A DNA stretch of 64,000 nucleotides, taken from the NCBI GenBank assembly GCA_964428335.1, contig CAYRXW010000006.1, positions 1 to 64,000 of the forward strand, in the 5' to 3' direction. Source of the stretch: GW2011-AR15 sp964428335. GTDB lineage: Archaea > Nanobdellota > Nanobdellia > Woesearchaeales > GW2011-AR15. A model generated the notes under the pieces. The model saw only the letters and a list, made by a program, of their open reading frames with translations. It had not been told where the DNA came from and made no database searches. Positions 1 to 8,187 of this stretch are shown one piece after another. Every line of letters begins with the position of its first letter. The stretch's first letter is position 1. The translations under genes were made by a program, and so were the position numbers.

Positions 1-254
1 GCAATGTAACCATCCAAAAATCCCCAAAGCATCCCTGCAAGGGCTCCAAGGAAAGTAACATCATATCCTACGTAAAGCGAGCTTAGCAGATGGACTATTG
101 CACTGCCCATGCCAAAAACTCCTGAAAGGACAGCTAAAGCCAGCATGTAAAAGCCACATAAAAACCCTAGTGAAAGAGCAACCTTGTTACAATCCAGACC
201 AGAGCAGCATTTATCTTCTGAAACCACTTTTTTTGAAATATGTTTTTTTGCCAT
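1..254 (-). CDS. Small holin-like membrane protein, 3' end cut by window
   Basis: Reading left from an ATG at 254-252 gives 84 residues with no stop before the window edge, so the C-terminus is missing. A short basic start and a CCSGLDC cysteine cluster are followed by a membrane segment (about residues 27-47), an LLSSLYVGYD stretch and a second hydrophobic segment ending GFLDGYI. This layout resembles small archaeal and bacterial proteins annotated as the bacteriophage-holin family; no lytic role is implied. A TATA-like element (about 277-287) is centred 27 nt before the ATG, which fits a leaderless mRNA. Function is unknown. Confidence 0.65.
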   Translation of the reverse strand, partial: MAKKHISKKVVSEDKCCSGLDCNKVALSLGFLCGFYMLALAVLSGVFGMGSAIVHLLSSLYVGYDVTFLGALAGMLWGFLDGYI

Positions 255-316
255 AGAAAAGCTCAGGTGTGTTTTGCTTAAATAGTTTTCTATCACTAAT
301 AACTAAAAAGCAGGAA

Positions 317-1708
317 TCATGCTAGATTCATAGAGAATTTGCCGTAAACTGCCTTTTCAATCCTATCATACATCTCAGATGTGCCTATTGCAAACCCTTC
401 TTTTTTTGCAGATTCTTCGACATCCTTAAAAGATGCCCCGCTCTGGATTATCAATTTTGTTGCTTTCCTTGTCAGGTTTTCAAAATTTCCTGTTCCTTCT
501 GTTAATGATTGGCTCCTGAATATTTCCTGTATTCTTGGAAGGTATGTTGCAACCATATGTTTCTCAAATTCTTCATACGCACCGAAGATATTTTCGCTTT
601 TGCAGTATGTATCTATTATTTTACTGACTTCACTTACGCTATATAGGTTATTGAAGGCAAACCTTGCAATAGAATCCGAACAATTTTTTATATCACCATA
701 TTGATTATTTGGCTTTTTCTCCAATAGCATGCTATACATCATGGAAGAATAATCCTTAAATATCACAGTTTTCAAAGTAGTATATATCTCATGCGCAGTC
801 ATATCTGTATCCTGTCTTAAGCTTACCGCACCTGTTGCAATCGTATCTATATTTGTACCTGCTAATTTTGAGAAGGCTATAACCTCATCTAAGTAACGCA
901 TCCTTGATTCATGTGACTCACTATATTCCAGCGAATCAAATATGTCGAGAATATCCTCCCAATAAAAGTTATTTTCCCTTATATAATCCATGATTAGAGT
1001 TGCATCTTTCACTATTTCTTTCCTTGTTCCAAAAACGTTTGAAGTGCTTATTTTTTCCAGTATAGTAATCCCTTCGACAATTGAATGTCTTCTGAAATAA
1101 GGATTCTTGGCAAATTCTGTTGCGTTCTCAAGAAGTGTCTGTGCTGTATTTAGCTTGTTATGGCCTGCGATGATGGTTAATAATTCTTTTCCATATGCAA
1201 GATCCTGGTTGTTTTTATAGAATTGCTCGATATACAAATCGATTTTTTTTGTAATATCATAAATTGACTTTGTGCCAGGTATAGATAGTGCTAAAGTATG
1301 GTTTAATATATCCACTGCAGATAGGATTGAATTTTTTGAATTTGCTGATGAAACCGGCAATATTGTAAATGCCTGGACTGTTGATATTGCAGCTTCACAA
1401 AGATCTGAACCCTCAATCATATTATAGCTAGTTTTCCCCCTGATCTGCCTGCCTGAAGCAGCGTATGATTCAAGCAGAGATACTAAATCCTGCTCTGGAA
1501 TTAAGGTTTGTCTGAATATATCATAAGTATCATTTGATATTCTTTCGAGAGTATCTTCTGTTGCCAGATATGTGTTCCTTTTGTAGATATGCGCTATTTT
1601 GTCCAGCATCTCTTTTCTTGGCATCATGTCTTCTGTAGAATCCCTGATGTGTGCCAGAGCCTTAAGTATGTGTTTCACCACCTGCAACGGCTTTTTTTTC
1701 TGTCCCAT
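317..1708 (-). CDS. Conserved-looking all-helical protein of unknown function
   Basis: A 463-residue protein with no signal peptide or membrane segment. It begins with a lysine-rich stretch (MGQKKKP) and is almost entirely amphipathic helix, suggesting a helical-repeat (solenoid-like) fold. I see no catalytic motif or cysteine cluster and do not recognise the family. A TATA element (1731-1740) is centred about 27 nt before the ATG, and an AGGTGAT sequence directly abuts the start, too close to act as a normal ribosome binding site. It is transcribed divergently from the gene at 1815. Confidence 0.7.
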   Translation of the reverse strand: MGQKKKPLQVVKHILKALAHIRDSTEDMMPRKEMLDKIAHIYKRNTYLATEDTLERISNDTYDIFRQTLIPEQDLVSLLESYAASGRQIRGKTSYNMIEGSDLCEAAISTVQAFTILPVSSANSKNSILSAVDILNHTLALSIPGTKSIYDITKKIDLYIEQFYKNNQDLAYGKELLTIIAGHNKLNTAQTLLENATEFAKNPYFRRHSIVEGITILEKISTSNVFGTRKEIVKDATLIMDYIRENNFYWEDILDIFDSLEYSESHESRMRYLDEVIAFSKLAGTNIDTIATGAVSLRQDTDMTAHEIYTTLKTVIFKDYSSMMYSMLLEKKPNNQYGDIKNCSDSIARFAFNNLYSVSEVSKIIDTYCKSENIFGAYEEFEKHMVATYLPRIQEIFRSQSLTEGTGNFENLTRKATKLIIQSGASFKDVEESAKKEGFAIGTSEMYDRIEKAVYGKFSMNLA

Positions 1709-1814
1709 ATCACCTATTAAATATAGATAGTATTTAAACTTTTCTCAATTTTACTACTTTGAAGTAACAAACAAAACGAAAGATTTATATAGTTGCGGCT
1801 TATTTACTACTGTT

Positions 1815-2138
1815 ATGTTAAAACAAATTTCAGTCAGGTCAATAGCGAGCACAGGTGCGAGCGTTCAAAAGATGTATGAAGAAGCCCAAAAATACTTAGA
1901 GAACATTGGGTTCAAGAAAGTTGAGCTTGTGTCTGTTACTGATTCAGGCAGCGCATTCAGAAGCTTTCTTTATGTCCAGGGAAAAGAAAAAGTGCTTCTG
2001 GAGATGAAGCAGGACCCTGTTGAAGAGCTGCTAAAGCTTGTATTTACCCCTATGGAGATCAAGTTTGTGTATGATATCCTCCTGATGAGGTTTAACCAGC
2101 TTGGCAAGGAAAAAGGGACTTTCATTTTCGAGAATTGA
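1815..2138 (+). CDS. Small conserved-type protein, unknown function
   Basis: A 107-residue soluble protein with an alternating alpha/beta pattern: an N-terminal helix around MYEEAQKYLENIGF, strands around KKVELVSVTD and FLYVQGKEKVLLEM, and a C-terminal helix. No motif identifies it. A TATA box (TTTATATA, 1784-1791) is centred 27 nt before the ATG, so this is a clear leaderless start. An imperfect dyad with TTACT/AGTAA arms lies upstream of the TATA at 1751-1767. The gene is followed 49 bp later by the acetyltransferase gene. Confidence 0.7.
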   Translation: MLKQISVRSIASTGASVQKMYEEAQKYLENIGFKKVELVSVTDSGSAFRSFLYVQGKEKVLLEMKQDPVEELLKLVFTPMEIKFVYDILLMRFNQLGKEKGTFIFEN

Positions 2139-2187
2139 AAAATTATTTAAATGAATTTATTTTTTTAAACTCAATTCAGTGTTTGGT

Positions 2188-2676
2188 ATGAGTTTAAAGT
2201 CAAAATTTTCTGTAAGGGAGTTTATTATAACTGATAAGGATTCTGTATATGAAATTATTTCAACGACAAAAAACTTCAATGATAAAGATAAAAAAGTTGC
2301 AGTCGATTTAATAGAAACATATATTGAGAACAAGTATGAAGGAAGTTATGTCGAGTGCCTGATAAAAGATGAAAAAGTCATTGGCTTTATCTACTACGAG
2401 GAAGCGCCTCTTTGTGAAGGCGTATTTGAGATCTATTATGTTGCCATAGCTCCAGATGAGAGAGGAAAAGGATATGGGAAATTGTTCTTCAATGACCTTG
2501 AGACAAGACTGAAAAAAAAGGGCCTTAGAATAATACTTCTTGAGACAAGCTCGATAGAAGAATATTTGCCGACAATAAAGTTTTATGAGTCTATCGGATA
2601 TAAAGCTGTTGGGAGAATTAAAGATTATTATAAGTTAGGGGATGACAAGCTAACATATGAAAAGAGATTTATCTAA
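2188..2676 (+). CDS. GNAT-family N-acetyltransferase
   Basis: The 162-residue protein has the GNAT fold. The acetyl-CoA motif A is visible as VAIAPDERGKGYGK (R/QxxGxG/A type), and motif B covers the FYESIGYKAVGRIKDYY stretch near the C-terminus. It transfers an acetyl group from acetyl-CoA to an unknown amine, protein or small molecule. I prefer the ATG at 2188; an in-frame GTG at 2179 would add three residues. An AT-rich TATA-like stretch (2157-2168) fits the ATG better. The ATP-grasp gene starts 17 bp downstream behind its own Shine-Dalgarno site, so the two are probably cotranscribed and may act on the same substrate. Confidence 0.88.
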   Translation: MSLKSKFSVREFIITDKDSVYEIISTTKNFNDKDKKVAVDLIETYIENKYEGSYVECLIKDEKVIGFIYYEEAPLCEGVFEIYYVAIAPDERGKGYGKLFFNDLETRLKKKGLRIILLETSSIEEYLPTIKFYESIGYKAVGRIKDYYKLGDDKLTYEKRFI

Positions 2677-2693
2677 AATAAAGGTGAGATTAG

Positions 2694-3632
2694 TTGAAAT
2701 TAGCGATAATTCATAATGTACCAGCTGAAAAGACAAACACAAATGACTCAGCACCAGATGAAGATGTTCTGGATACCTCTAAAGATATAATGAAGGCATT
2801 AGGTCAGAATGTTGATGTCTTCAAATTCGAGAAATCACTTCTGCCGAAACTTAAGGAATATGATGTCATAATTAATTTTGCAGAAAAATGCGACAGGAGT
2901 GAATATAGCGAGGATGAGATTGCAAGGTATCTTGAAGAGCATGATATCAAGTTCACCGGCGCCGGTTCAAGGCTCCTTACCTTGACAATGGATAAGAAAC
3001 TTATAAAAGAGCTTCTTTTGGAAAATGACATAAGAACGCCTAGACATATAATTACCAATAAACCTGTAACAGTTGATTTGACTTTCCCTTTGATTGTCAA
3101 GCCATGCAAGGAGCATGCGAGCATAGGGATATCAAAAGAGTCTATAGTTTATGACCAAGATGCCCTCAACAAAAAAATTATTGAGATAAATAGCAGGTTT
3201 TCCCAGGATGCCCTGGTTGAAGAGTTCATCATCGGAAGGGAGATTAATGCATCTATCTTAGGTACAGAAATCCTTTCTTTCAATGAGATCAATTTTAGCT
3301 CTGATAACCCTTTAACAAACTTGTTCACATATGATGCGAAATGGGACAAGAAATCTGATGACTTTAAGAATATATCTTACAAATGTCCAGCTGAACTTGA
3401 TTTGGGATTAAAAAAAGAATTAGAACACATCGCACTGAAAGTTGCAAAGATATTTGAGAGCCATGATTATACAAGGGTGGATTTCAGGGTTAGAGATAAT
3501 GTTCCTTTTGTGATAGATGTAAACCCAAATCCATGTATCAGCACTGATTCTGAATTTGTGAAGAGCGCTACTGTGTCTGAATATGATTTCAAGTATATCA
3601 TAGAGAAGATAATTGAATTGGCAAGAATGTAA
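2694..3632 (+). CDS. ATP-grasp ligase, D-alanine--D-alanine ligase-like
   Basis: A 312-residue ATP-grasp enzyme. A Ddl-type layout is visible: ITGAGSRLLTLTMDK-like substrate/ATP entry near residue 90-105, the ATP-binding lysine stretch FPLIVKP, the glutamate of LVEEFIIGREINAS, and the metal-binding end RVDFRV...FVIDVNPNP. Such enzymes form an amide or peptide bond through an acyl-phosphate. DPANN archaea lack peptidoglycan, so D-Ala-D-Ala is unlikely to be the product; the true substrates are unknown. The start is TTG at 2694, supported by an AGGTGA ribosome binding site 6-7 nt upstream and by the ATP-grasp N-terminal strand KLAIIHNVP beginning there. It follows a GNAT gene. Confidence 0.85.
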   Translation: MKLAIIHNVPAEKTNTNDSAPDEDVLDTSKDIMKALGQNVDVFKFEKSLLPKLKEYDVIINFAEKCDRSEYSEDEIARYLEEHDIKFTGAGSRLLTLTMDKKLIKELLLENDIRTPRHIITNKPVTVDLTFPLIVKPCKEHASIGISKESIVYDQDALNKKIIEINSRFSQDALVEEFIIGREINASILGTEILSFNEINFSSDNPLTNLFTYDAKWDKKSDDFKNISYKCPAELDLGLKKELEHIALKVAKIFESHDYTRVDFRVRDNVPFVIDVNPNPCISTDSEFVKSATVSEYDFKYIIEKIIELARM

Positions 3633-3755
3633 TTTATTTTTTTATCTGCATCAATTAGACTGCAAGTTATCTGATTTTTTATAAAACTTATATCTAAAAA
3701 AAATCTTTCTACACAATAAAAATCAGAAAATAAAAAGTTAAGAAAAAAACTAAGC

Positions 3756-4478
3756 TTATTTCTTTGCTGCGCCTGCTTCTGCTTTCTCTTCAGGTGCAAC
3801 TTCGTTGATGATAAGCATTGGAATACCTGCTTCGACCAAGGCTTTCCTGATTTCCTTGTTGGTCTTTCCAGCAAGGCTTGTGACAAGGTCCTTAGCCTTC
3901 TTGGTGTATTCTGTCCTCTTCTCTTCAATCTCTTTCTGAAGCCTTTTCTTCTCTTCTTCCAATTCTTTAAGTTCAGCTGCTGTAAGTTCTGTCTTTTCCA
4001 GCCTTATCTTTTCATCGAATTTTCCGGCTTCTAAATCTTTAAATGCTTCAGGCACTGGTTTTCCTTCGACCATGATTCCCATGCTCTGGCATGTTCCCAT
4101 AATCTCTTTAACCCTCATCTTGGTGTTTTTTCCAAGAAGAGCGTCCTGCTTCATCTTTGAAATCTTGATTATCTGCTCAATCTTTAAATCTGCAACAAGT
4201 GCTGCATTTGGGTTACCGCTTCCTTTAGCGACACCTGCTTCCTTAAGTACTAGCTGTGAAGCTGGTGGTGTTCCTATTGAAATTGTGTATTCTTTTGTCT
4301 CTTTATTGACAGATACTTTTACAGGCACCTGCATGCCCTTAAAGCTTTGTGTCTTTACGTTGATATCAGAAACTACCTTTCCGATGTTGACTCCTAATGG
4401 ACCTAAAGCTGGTCCTAATGGTGGAGCAGCAGTTGCTTTTCCGCCTTCGATTAATACTTGAACTGTTTCTGTAGCCAT
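3756..4478 (-). CDS. rpl11: 50S ribosomal protein L11 with long C-terminal extension
   Basis: Residues 1-160 are a typical archaeal L11: the proline-rich N-terminal domain (GGKATAAPPLGPALGPLGVNI) and the 23S rRNA-binding C-terminal domain around IGTPPASQLVLKEAG to GTCQSMGIMVEG. L11 binds the GTPase-associated region of 23S rRNA. Archaeal L11 is usually about 160 residues. Here about 75 more follow: a charged helix rich in E and K (about 165-205), a short globular-looking segment (NKEIRKALVEAGIPMLIINEV), and an A/E/K tail. A TATA element (4501-4510) centred 27 nt before the ATG indicates a leaderless mRNA. The gene is monocistronic and converges on the ATP-grasp gene. Confidence 0.96.
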   Translation of the reverse strand: MATETVQVLIEGGKATAAPPLGPALGPLGVNIGKVVSDINVKTQSFKGMQVPVKVSVNKETKEYTISIGTPPASQLVLKEAGVAKGSGNPNAALVADLKIEQIIKISKMKQDALLGKNTKMRVKEIMGTCQSMGIMVEGKPVPEAFKDLEAGKFDEKIRLEKTELTAAELKELEEEKKRLQKEIEEKRTEYTKKAKDLVTSLAGKTNKEIRKALVEAGIPMLIINEVAPEEKAEAGAAKK

Positions 4479-4528
4479 ATAACCTTTGAATTTAGAGTTG
4501 ATTTAAAAAGTTTTTGGATAATTTTGGA

Positions 4529-5059
4529 TTATGGGTTAAAAACTGCTACGTGTTTTCTTTCAGGAGGAGGTATATTTGTTCTATTTATATACAAGCCAGA
4601 AGCTGCCAAAAGTGTACCAATTCCTATAGTTAGCAAGCTAGTTACTAGTTCGGAAGATTCATCTATGTATTTTAAGTATGTACTAGTTAACAAAACCATA
4701 ATTCCTGCATTAAAAGTATATAATGAAAGGAATCTAGGATTGTCTTCAATAAATTTATTATTAAAATACTCTAATTTCTCACGATAATAAGTATAAACCT
4801 GACCAAACCCACTTACAATTCCCATAAGGGAATTTAGGAATTTATTGCTTGCGTCTAAAATCAATTCTTCTTCTAGTTTGCCAACATTTATAGGTGTCAA
4901 TATTCCTTTAATAGCACATATACCTGTCCCTGTAAATAATATCCTTGCTATATTATATTTATCTTTATTAAATTCTCTTCCTGTTGTAATCTGATATGCA
5001 TATGCGCCTATCGTATAAAAATTAAGTATAATTTCATCATAAGTTTTAAAAAAATCCAT
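4529..5059 (-). CDS. Unknown multi-pass membrane protein
   Basis: A 176-residue protein with about four hydrophobic segments, at roughly residues 36-56, 78-96, 110-130 and 138-158, and a short proline-rich hydrophilic end (NIPPPERKHV). No family is recognised. It has noticeably more Asn, Ile and TTA/ATA codons than the neighbouring ribosomal gene. The start is supported by a TATA element (5078-5090) about 26 nt upstream. It lies between L11 and the divergent ZPR1 gene, with no sign of cotranscription with either. Confidence 0.65.
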   Translation of the reverse strand: MDFFKTYDEIILNFYTIGAYAYQITTGREFNKDKYNIARILFTGTGICAIKGILTPINVGKLEEELILDASNKFLNSLMGIVSGFGQVYTYYREKLEYFNNKFIEDNPRFLSLYTFNAGIMVLLTSTYLKYIDESSELVTSLLTIGIGTLLAASGLYINRTNIPPPERKHVAVFNP

Positions 5060-5153
5060 AACCTTGGAAAAAATAAGTTATATTTAAAACATAAAATAAA
5101 AATACAAGACTATCATCCAAACCTTTAAAAACCACCATGATTTTATGAAAAAG

Positions 5154-5672
5154 ATGGAAGAAGAATCAATGGATGTACTGGAAAAACAGCCTTGCCCAAT
5201 GTGCCATAATGATAGCCTGACACTTAGGGAGATGCAGAGAGAGATACCTTTTTTTGGCATGTGTTACCTGTTTTCAATGGACTGCACAAAATGCGATTAC
5301 CATATGGCAGATGTCGAGACAGATAAAGCTGGTAAGCCTGCGAAATTCACACTTAAAGTAGAAACAGAAGCTGACCTTAGCATAAGGGTAATCAAGGGAA
5401 GCCAGGCAACTGTGAAAATACCTAGGCTTGTTGAAATCACACCAGGACCTGTTTCAAACGGCTATGTAACAAATGTCGAAGGGATACTGAATAGGGTAAA
5501 GAAGGTCATTGAAGACCAGAAAGACGATGAAGATCCTGCTGTAAGGACAAAGGTCAAGAACCAGCTTAAGAAGATACAGAGAGTATTATGGGGAAGAGAG
5601 CCTATTGAGCTTGTGATTACTGACCCTACAGGAAATTCTGCGATTGTCAGCGAAAAAGCAGTCAAAGCATAG
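5154..5672 (+). CDS. ZPR1 zinc-finger domain protein
   Basis: The single ZPR1 module is recognisable: a CPMC...CTKC four-cysteine zinc finger with GMCYLFSMDCTKCDYHMADVE, followed by the ZPR1 beta-domain (SIRVIKGSQATVKIPRLVEITPGPVSNGYVTNVEGIL). In eukaryotes ZPR1 has two such units and assists eEF1A folding; archaea carry one. I choose ATG 5154 because a TTTAAA element (5123-5128) is centred 27-28 nt upstream; an in-frame ATG at 5145 would add three residues. The MTA phosphorylase gene follows 46 bp later. Confidence 0.9.
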   Translation: MEEESMDVLEKQPCPMCHNDSLTLREMQREIPFFGMCYLFSMDCTKCDYHMADVETDKAGKPAKFTLKVETEADLSIRVIKGSQATVKIPRLVEITPGPVSNGYVTNVEGILNRVKKVIEDQKDDEDPAVRTKVKNQLKKIQRVLWGREPIELVITDPTGNSAIVSEKAVKA

Positions 5673-5718
5673 GATTTATATAATTCTTTTTTATTGGATA
5701 ATCTGGTGATGTTATAAT

Positions 5719-6489
5719 ATGATAGCAATAATTGGCGGAACAGGTCTATATGACCCAAAACTTTTAAAAGATGTCGATGAAGTCAAAGTGAAGACTCCTT
5801 ATGGGAAACCTGCAGACATTGTAAAAGGCAAGATTGGAGATAAAACTGTTTTTATGCTGGCAAGGCATGGCAAAAATCATCAATATAATCCAAGCGACGT
5901 GCCATATAGGGCTAACCTATGGGCGTTAAAAGAGCTTAGTGTCACTAAAATACTTTCTGTTTCTGCCGTAGGCTCACTAAAAGAAGAGATGAAGCCTGGA
6001 GATATTGTGTTTACTGACCAGTTCATCGACATGACAAAAAAAAGGGAGCAATCGTTTTATGGCTCAGTCCATTTATCTGCTGCAGAACCTTTCTGTTCTG
6101 GACTTAGAAAAAAACTTATTGAAAGCGCTAAAAGCCTAAAGTTAAGCCATCATGAAAAAGGAACTTGTGTTGTCATCGAAGGGCCAAGGTTCTCATCAAA
6201 GGCAGAATCAAACCTTTTCAGGCAGTGGAATGCTGATATAATAAATATGACAATGGTCCCTGAATCTGTCCTTGCAAGGGAAGCTGAGATATGCTATTCA
6301 AATATTGCGATGGTCACAGACTATGACTGCTGGAAAGAAAATAATAATGTAAGCCATGCTGCAGTATTGAAGACAATGGCTGCAAACCTGGATAAAGTGA
6401 AGCAGCTGCTTATGCACGTTGTTCCTTTGGTTGACCAGAAAAATGTGTGCAAGCAGTGTAATGAAGCGCTTAAGGATGCAGGGATGTAA
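5719..6489 (+). CDS. mtnP: S-methyl-5'-thioadenosine phosphorylase-family enzyme
   Basis: The 256-residue enzyme shows the family start IAIIGGTGLYDP, the phosphate-binding FMLARHGKNHQYNPSDVPYRANLWALKEL block, and the conserved EGPRFSSKAES and NMTMVPESVLAREAEICYSNIAMVTDYDCW region. It cleaves methylthioadenosine (or a related purine nucleoside) with phosphate and so salvages the polyamine by-product. The NMTMVPE and DYDCW motifs favour MTA over inosine, but specificity cannot be fixed by eye. A GGTGAT ribosome binding site lies at 5705-5710, and a TATA box at about 5674-5682 gives a short leader. It converges on the gene at 6491 with almost no spacer. Confidence 0.93.
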   Translation: MIAIIGGTGLYDPKLLKDVDEVKVKTPYGKPADIVKGKIGDKTVFMLARHGKNHQYNPSDVPYRANLWALKELSVTKILSVSAVGSLKEEMKPGDIVFTDQFIDMTKKREQSFYGSVHLSAAEPFCSGLRKKLIESAKSLKLSHHEKGTCVVIEGPRFSSKAESNLFRQWNADIINMTMVPESVLAREAEICYSNIAMVTDYDCWKENNNVSHAAVLKTMAANLDKVKQLLMHVVPLVDQKNVCKQCNEALKDAGM

Positions 6490-6490
6490 A

Positions 6491-7273
6491 TTAGTGATAT
6501 CGATGAGTAACTTCAGCATTCAGCATCTGTTCCAGGTTGACTGCAAATCCCATTACAGCTGAAGGATTTTGAGTAAAACCCATCATATCAAATTCAACAG
6601 CTTCAAAATTATCTTTTGATTTTAATTTTGTAACAACATTTCTTCTTATAGTCAGTTCATTTGGAGCAGCAATACTTGCATCGTATTGTGCTAAAGCTTC
6701 AGCTATAAGCCCTCTAAATAGCCCAAGCCCTTTATCTCTTCTTGCCTGAACCATAATAAAATTGAGCAGGTCTCCATTAGATTCCCTAACTATCCGTTCC
6801 CAGAGTCCAGCTCCTGCTTTTCCTTTTAGATTTTGCCTGATATAATCTATGACGTATGGAGGCAGGTTGCTTATCACACTATCAGGGAAACTGCCATAAT
6901 GAACATCAATATCCAGGCCATATGCCCTTCTTCCTACTAAAAAATCGCCACTATACTTATCATAATGTGCAAGAACCCTAATTACCAGTGGCATCGGATA
7001 TCCATAGGGTTTCACAACTTCGCTCCATGTTCTATAAAACCTGAACCTTGATTCCTCGAGTTGCGATGGCTTTCCTGACATCCTGCATCCAACCTCATAA
7101 AAGACAAAGCACATAGGCCTGTCTTTAGGAATTATTATTTTTTCTGTTTCGTTGTGATGCCAGTCATCTATCTTATGATCCAAAGTCATATATCCTGCTT
7201 CAAGGGACTTTTTTGAGAATTTCAGGTAATATGGGTTTTGCCTCTTTGCACTTAAATTGTAATCTATTCCCAC
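6491..7273 (-). CDS. Unknown protein, 260 residues
   Basis: A soluble protein without cysteine clusters or membrane segments and with many aromatic and basic residues. It has mixed alpha/beta character, and segments such as CFVFYEVGC and PLVIRVLAHYDKYSGDFLVG look like core strands. No catalytic motif is recognised. The start is GTG at 7273-7271, supported by an ATTTAAAA TATA element (7297-7303) centred 27 nt upstream, which fits a leaderless GTG-started mRNA. It is transcribed divergently from the NFACT-R gene and ends against the MTA phosphorylase gene. Confidence 0.7.
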   Translation of the reverse strand: MGIDYNLSAKRQNPYYLKFSKKSLEAGYMTLDHKIDDWHHNETEKIIIPKDRPMCFVFYEVGCRMSGKPSQLEESRFRFYRTWSEVVKPYGYPMPLVIRVLAHYDKYSGDFLVGRRAYGLDIDVHYGSFPDSVISNLPPYVIDYIRQNLKGKAGAGLWERIVRESNGDLLNFIMVQARRDKGLGLFRGLIAEALAQYDASIAAPNELTIRRNVVTKLKSKDNFEAVEFDMMGFTQNPSAVMGFAVNLEQMLNAEVTHRYH

Positions 7274-7365
7274 AATTCAAATATAATTAATCTTGATTTA
7301 AAAGGATTCATTTTTTTAACAACAATAATATTTATAACCATAAAAGACTTCAATCATAATTTTCC

Positions 7366-8121
7366 ATGAGAATCTCACTCGACCTCAAAAAATCCGTACA
7401 AGAAAACGCAGCTTATTATTTTGAGCAGTCAAAACTCGCAAGGAAAAAGCTTGAGGGAGCAAAAAAAGCCCTTGAATTTTCAAAAAAAAGACTTGAAAGT
7501 ATTGAAGAACCCAGAAAAAAGCAGGAACAGAAAGTAAAAAGAAAACTTGACTGGTTTGAAAAGTTCAGGTGGTTTTATACATCTGAGAACATGCTCTTTA
7601 TTGCCGGAAGGGACGCAACAACAAATGAGGTCATAATAAAAAAGCACCTGTCAAAAAATGATCTTGTTTTCCACACAGATTTTGCAGGCAGCCCATTTGG
7701 CGTATTAAAAGAGGGCCAGAAAGCATCTGAAATTTCACTAAGCGAGTGCGCTACTTTCATAGGCTCATATTCAAAGGCATGGAAATCTTCAGTGACTGTT
7801 GCTGAAGTCTTTTTTGTAAAACCGGAACAGGTGACAAAGGAAGCGCCATCAGGAGAATACGTCTCTAAAGGTTCATTCATGATCTATGGCAAGAAGAACA
7901 TCATGGAAGCAGAGCTTAAGCTGTTCATCGGGAAGATGAGTGATGGAAAAGTCATGGCTGGTCCATTAAGTGCTGTTAAGAAGCTGTGTGAAAAATACGC
8001 TGAAATAAGGCAGGGAGATGAAAAGACATCTGAAATTGCAAAGAAGATAAAACTGAAAATTGTGGCAGATGATTTGGATGATGTGCTGAAGGTAATTCCA
8101 GTTGGAAGTAAACTTGTTTAG
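7366..8121 (+). CDS. Stand-alone NFACT-R (DUF814) protein with N-terminal coiled coil
   Basis: Residues 5-60 form a charged coiled coil. Residues 66-170 match the NFACT-R domain: FRWFYTSENMLFIAGRDATTNE, then NDLVFHTDFAGSPFGVLK. In full-length RqcH/Rqc2/NEMF this domain follows NFACT-N and a coiled coil, and the protein binds split 60S/50S subunits with peptidyl-tRNA and adds C-terminal tails in ribosome quality control. This gene has 251 residues and lacks NFACT-N and most of the usual coiled-coil middle, so it resembles a C-terminal half of RqcH or the free-standing NFACT-R proteins. Whether a partner with NFACT-N exists elsewhere cannot be told. ATG 7366 lies about 30 nt after a TATTTATAA element. 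Confidence 0.88.
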   Translation: MRISLDLKKSVQENAAYYFEQSKLARKKLEGAKKALEFSKKRLESIEEPRKKQEQKVKRKLDWFEKFRWFYTSENMLFIAGRDATTNEVIIKKHLSKNDLVFHTDFAGSPFGVLKEGQKASEISLSECATFIGSYSKAWKSSVTVAEVFFVKPEQVTKEAPSGEYVSKGSFMIYGKKNIMEAELKLFIGKMSDGKVMAGPLSAVKKLCEKYAEIRQGDEKTSEIAKKIKLKIVADDLDDVLKVIPVGSKLV

Positions 8122-8136
8122 TGCAAATATATGTAA

Positions 8137-8153
8137 TTACTAAATAATAGTAA
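8137..8153. promoter_or_regulatory. Dyad TTACTA-N5-TAGTAA upstream of TATA
   Basis: A perfect 6-5-6 inverted repeat directly upstream of the TATA element (about 8153-8166) of the next gene. A similar TACTACTA/TAGTAGTA dyad precedes the gene at 9195. It is AT-rich, so chance is possible. Confidence 0.35.
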
Positions 8154-8187
8154 ATTATATAAATAACTTTTTTCTATGCTATATTAT

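Noticed and set aside
3467..3928. 153-codon open frame on the minus strand
   Set aside because: It overlaps the ATP-grasp gene and the C-terminal part of L11 in other frames, has no promoter, and has Arg/Lys-rich nonsense composition.
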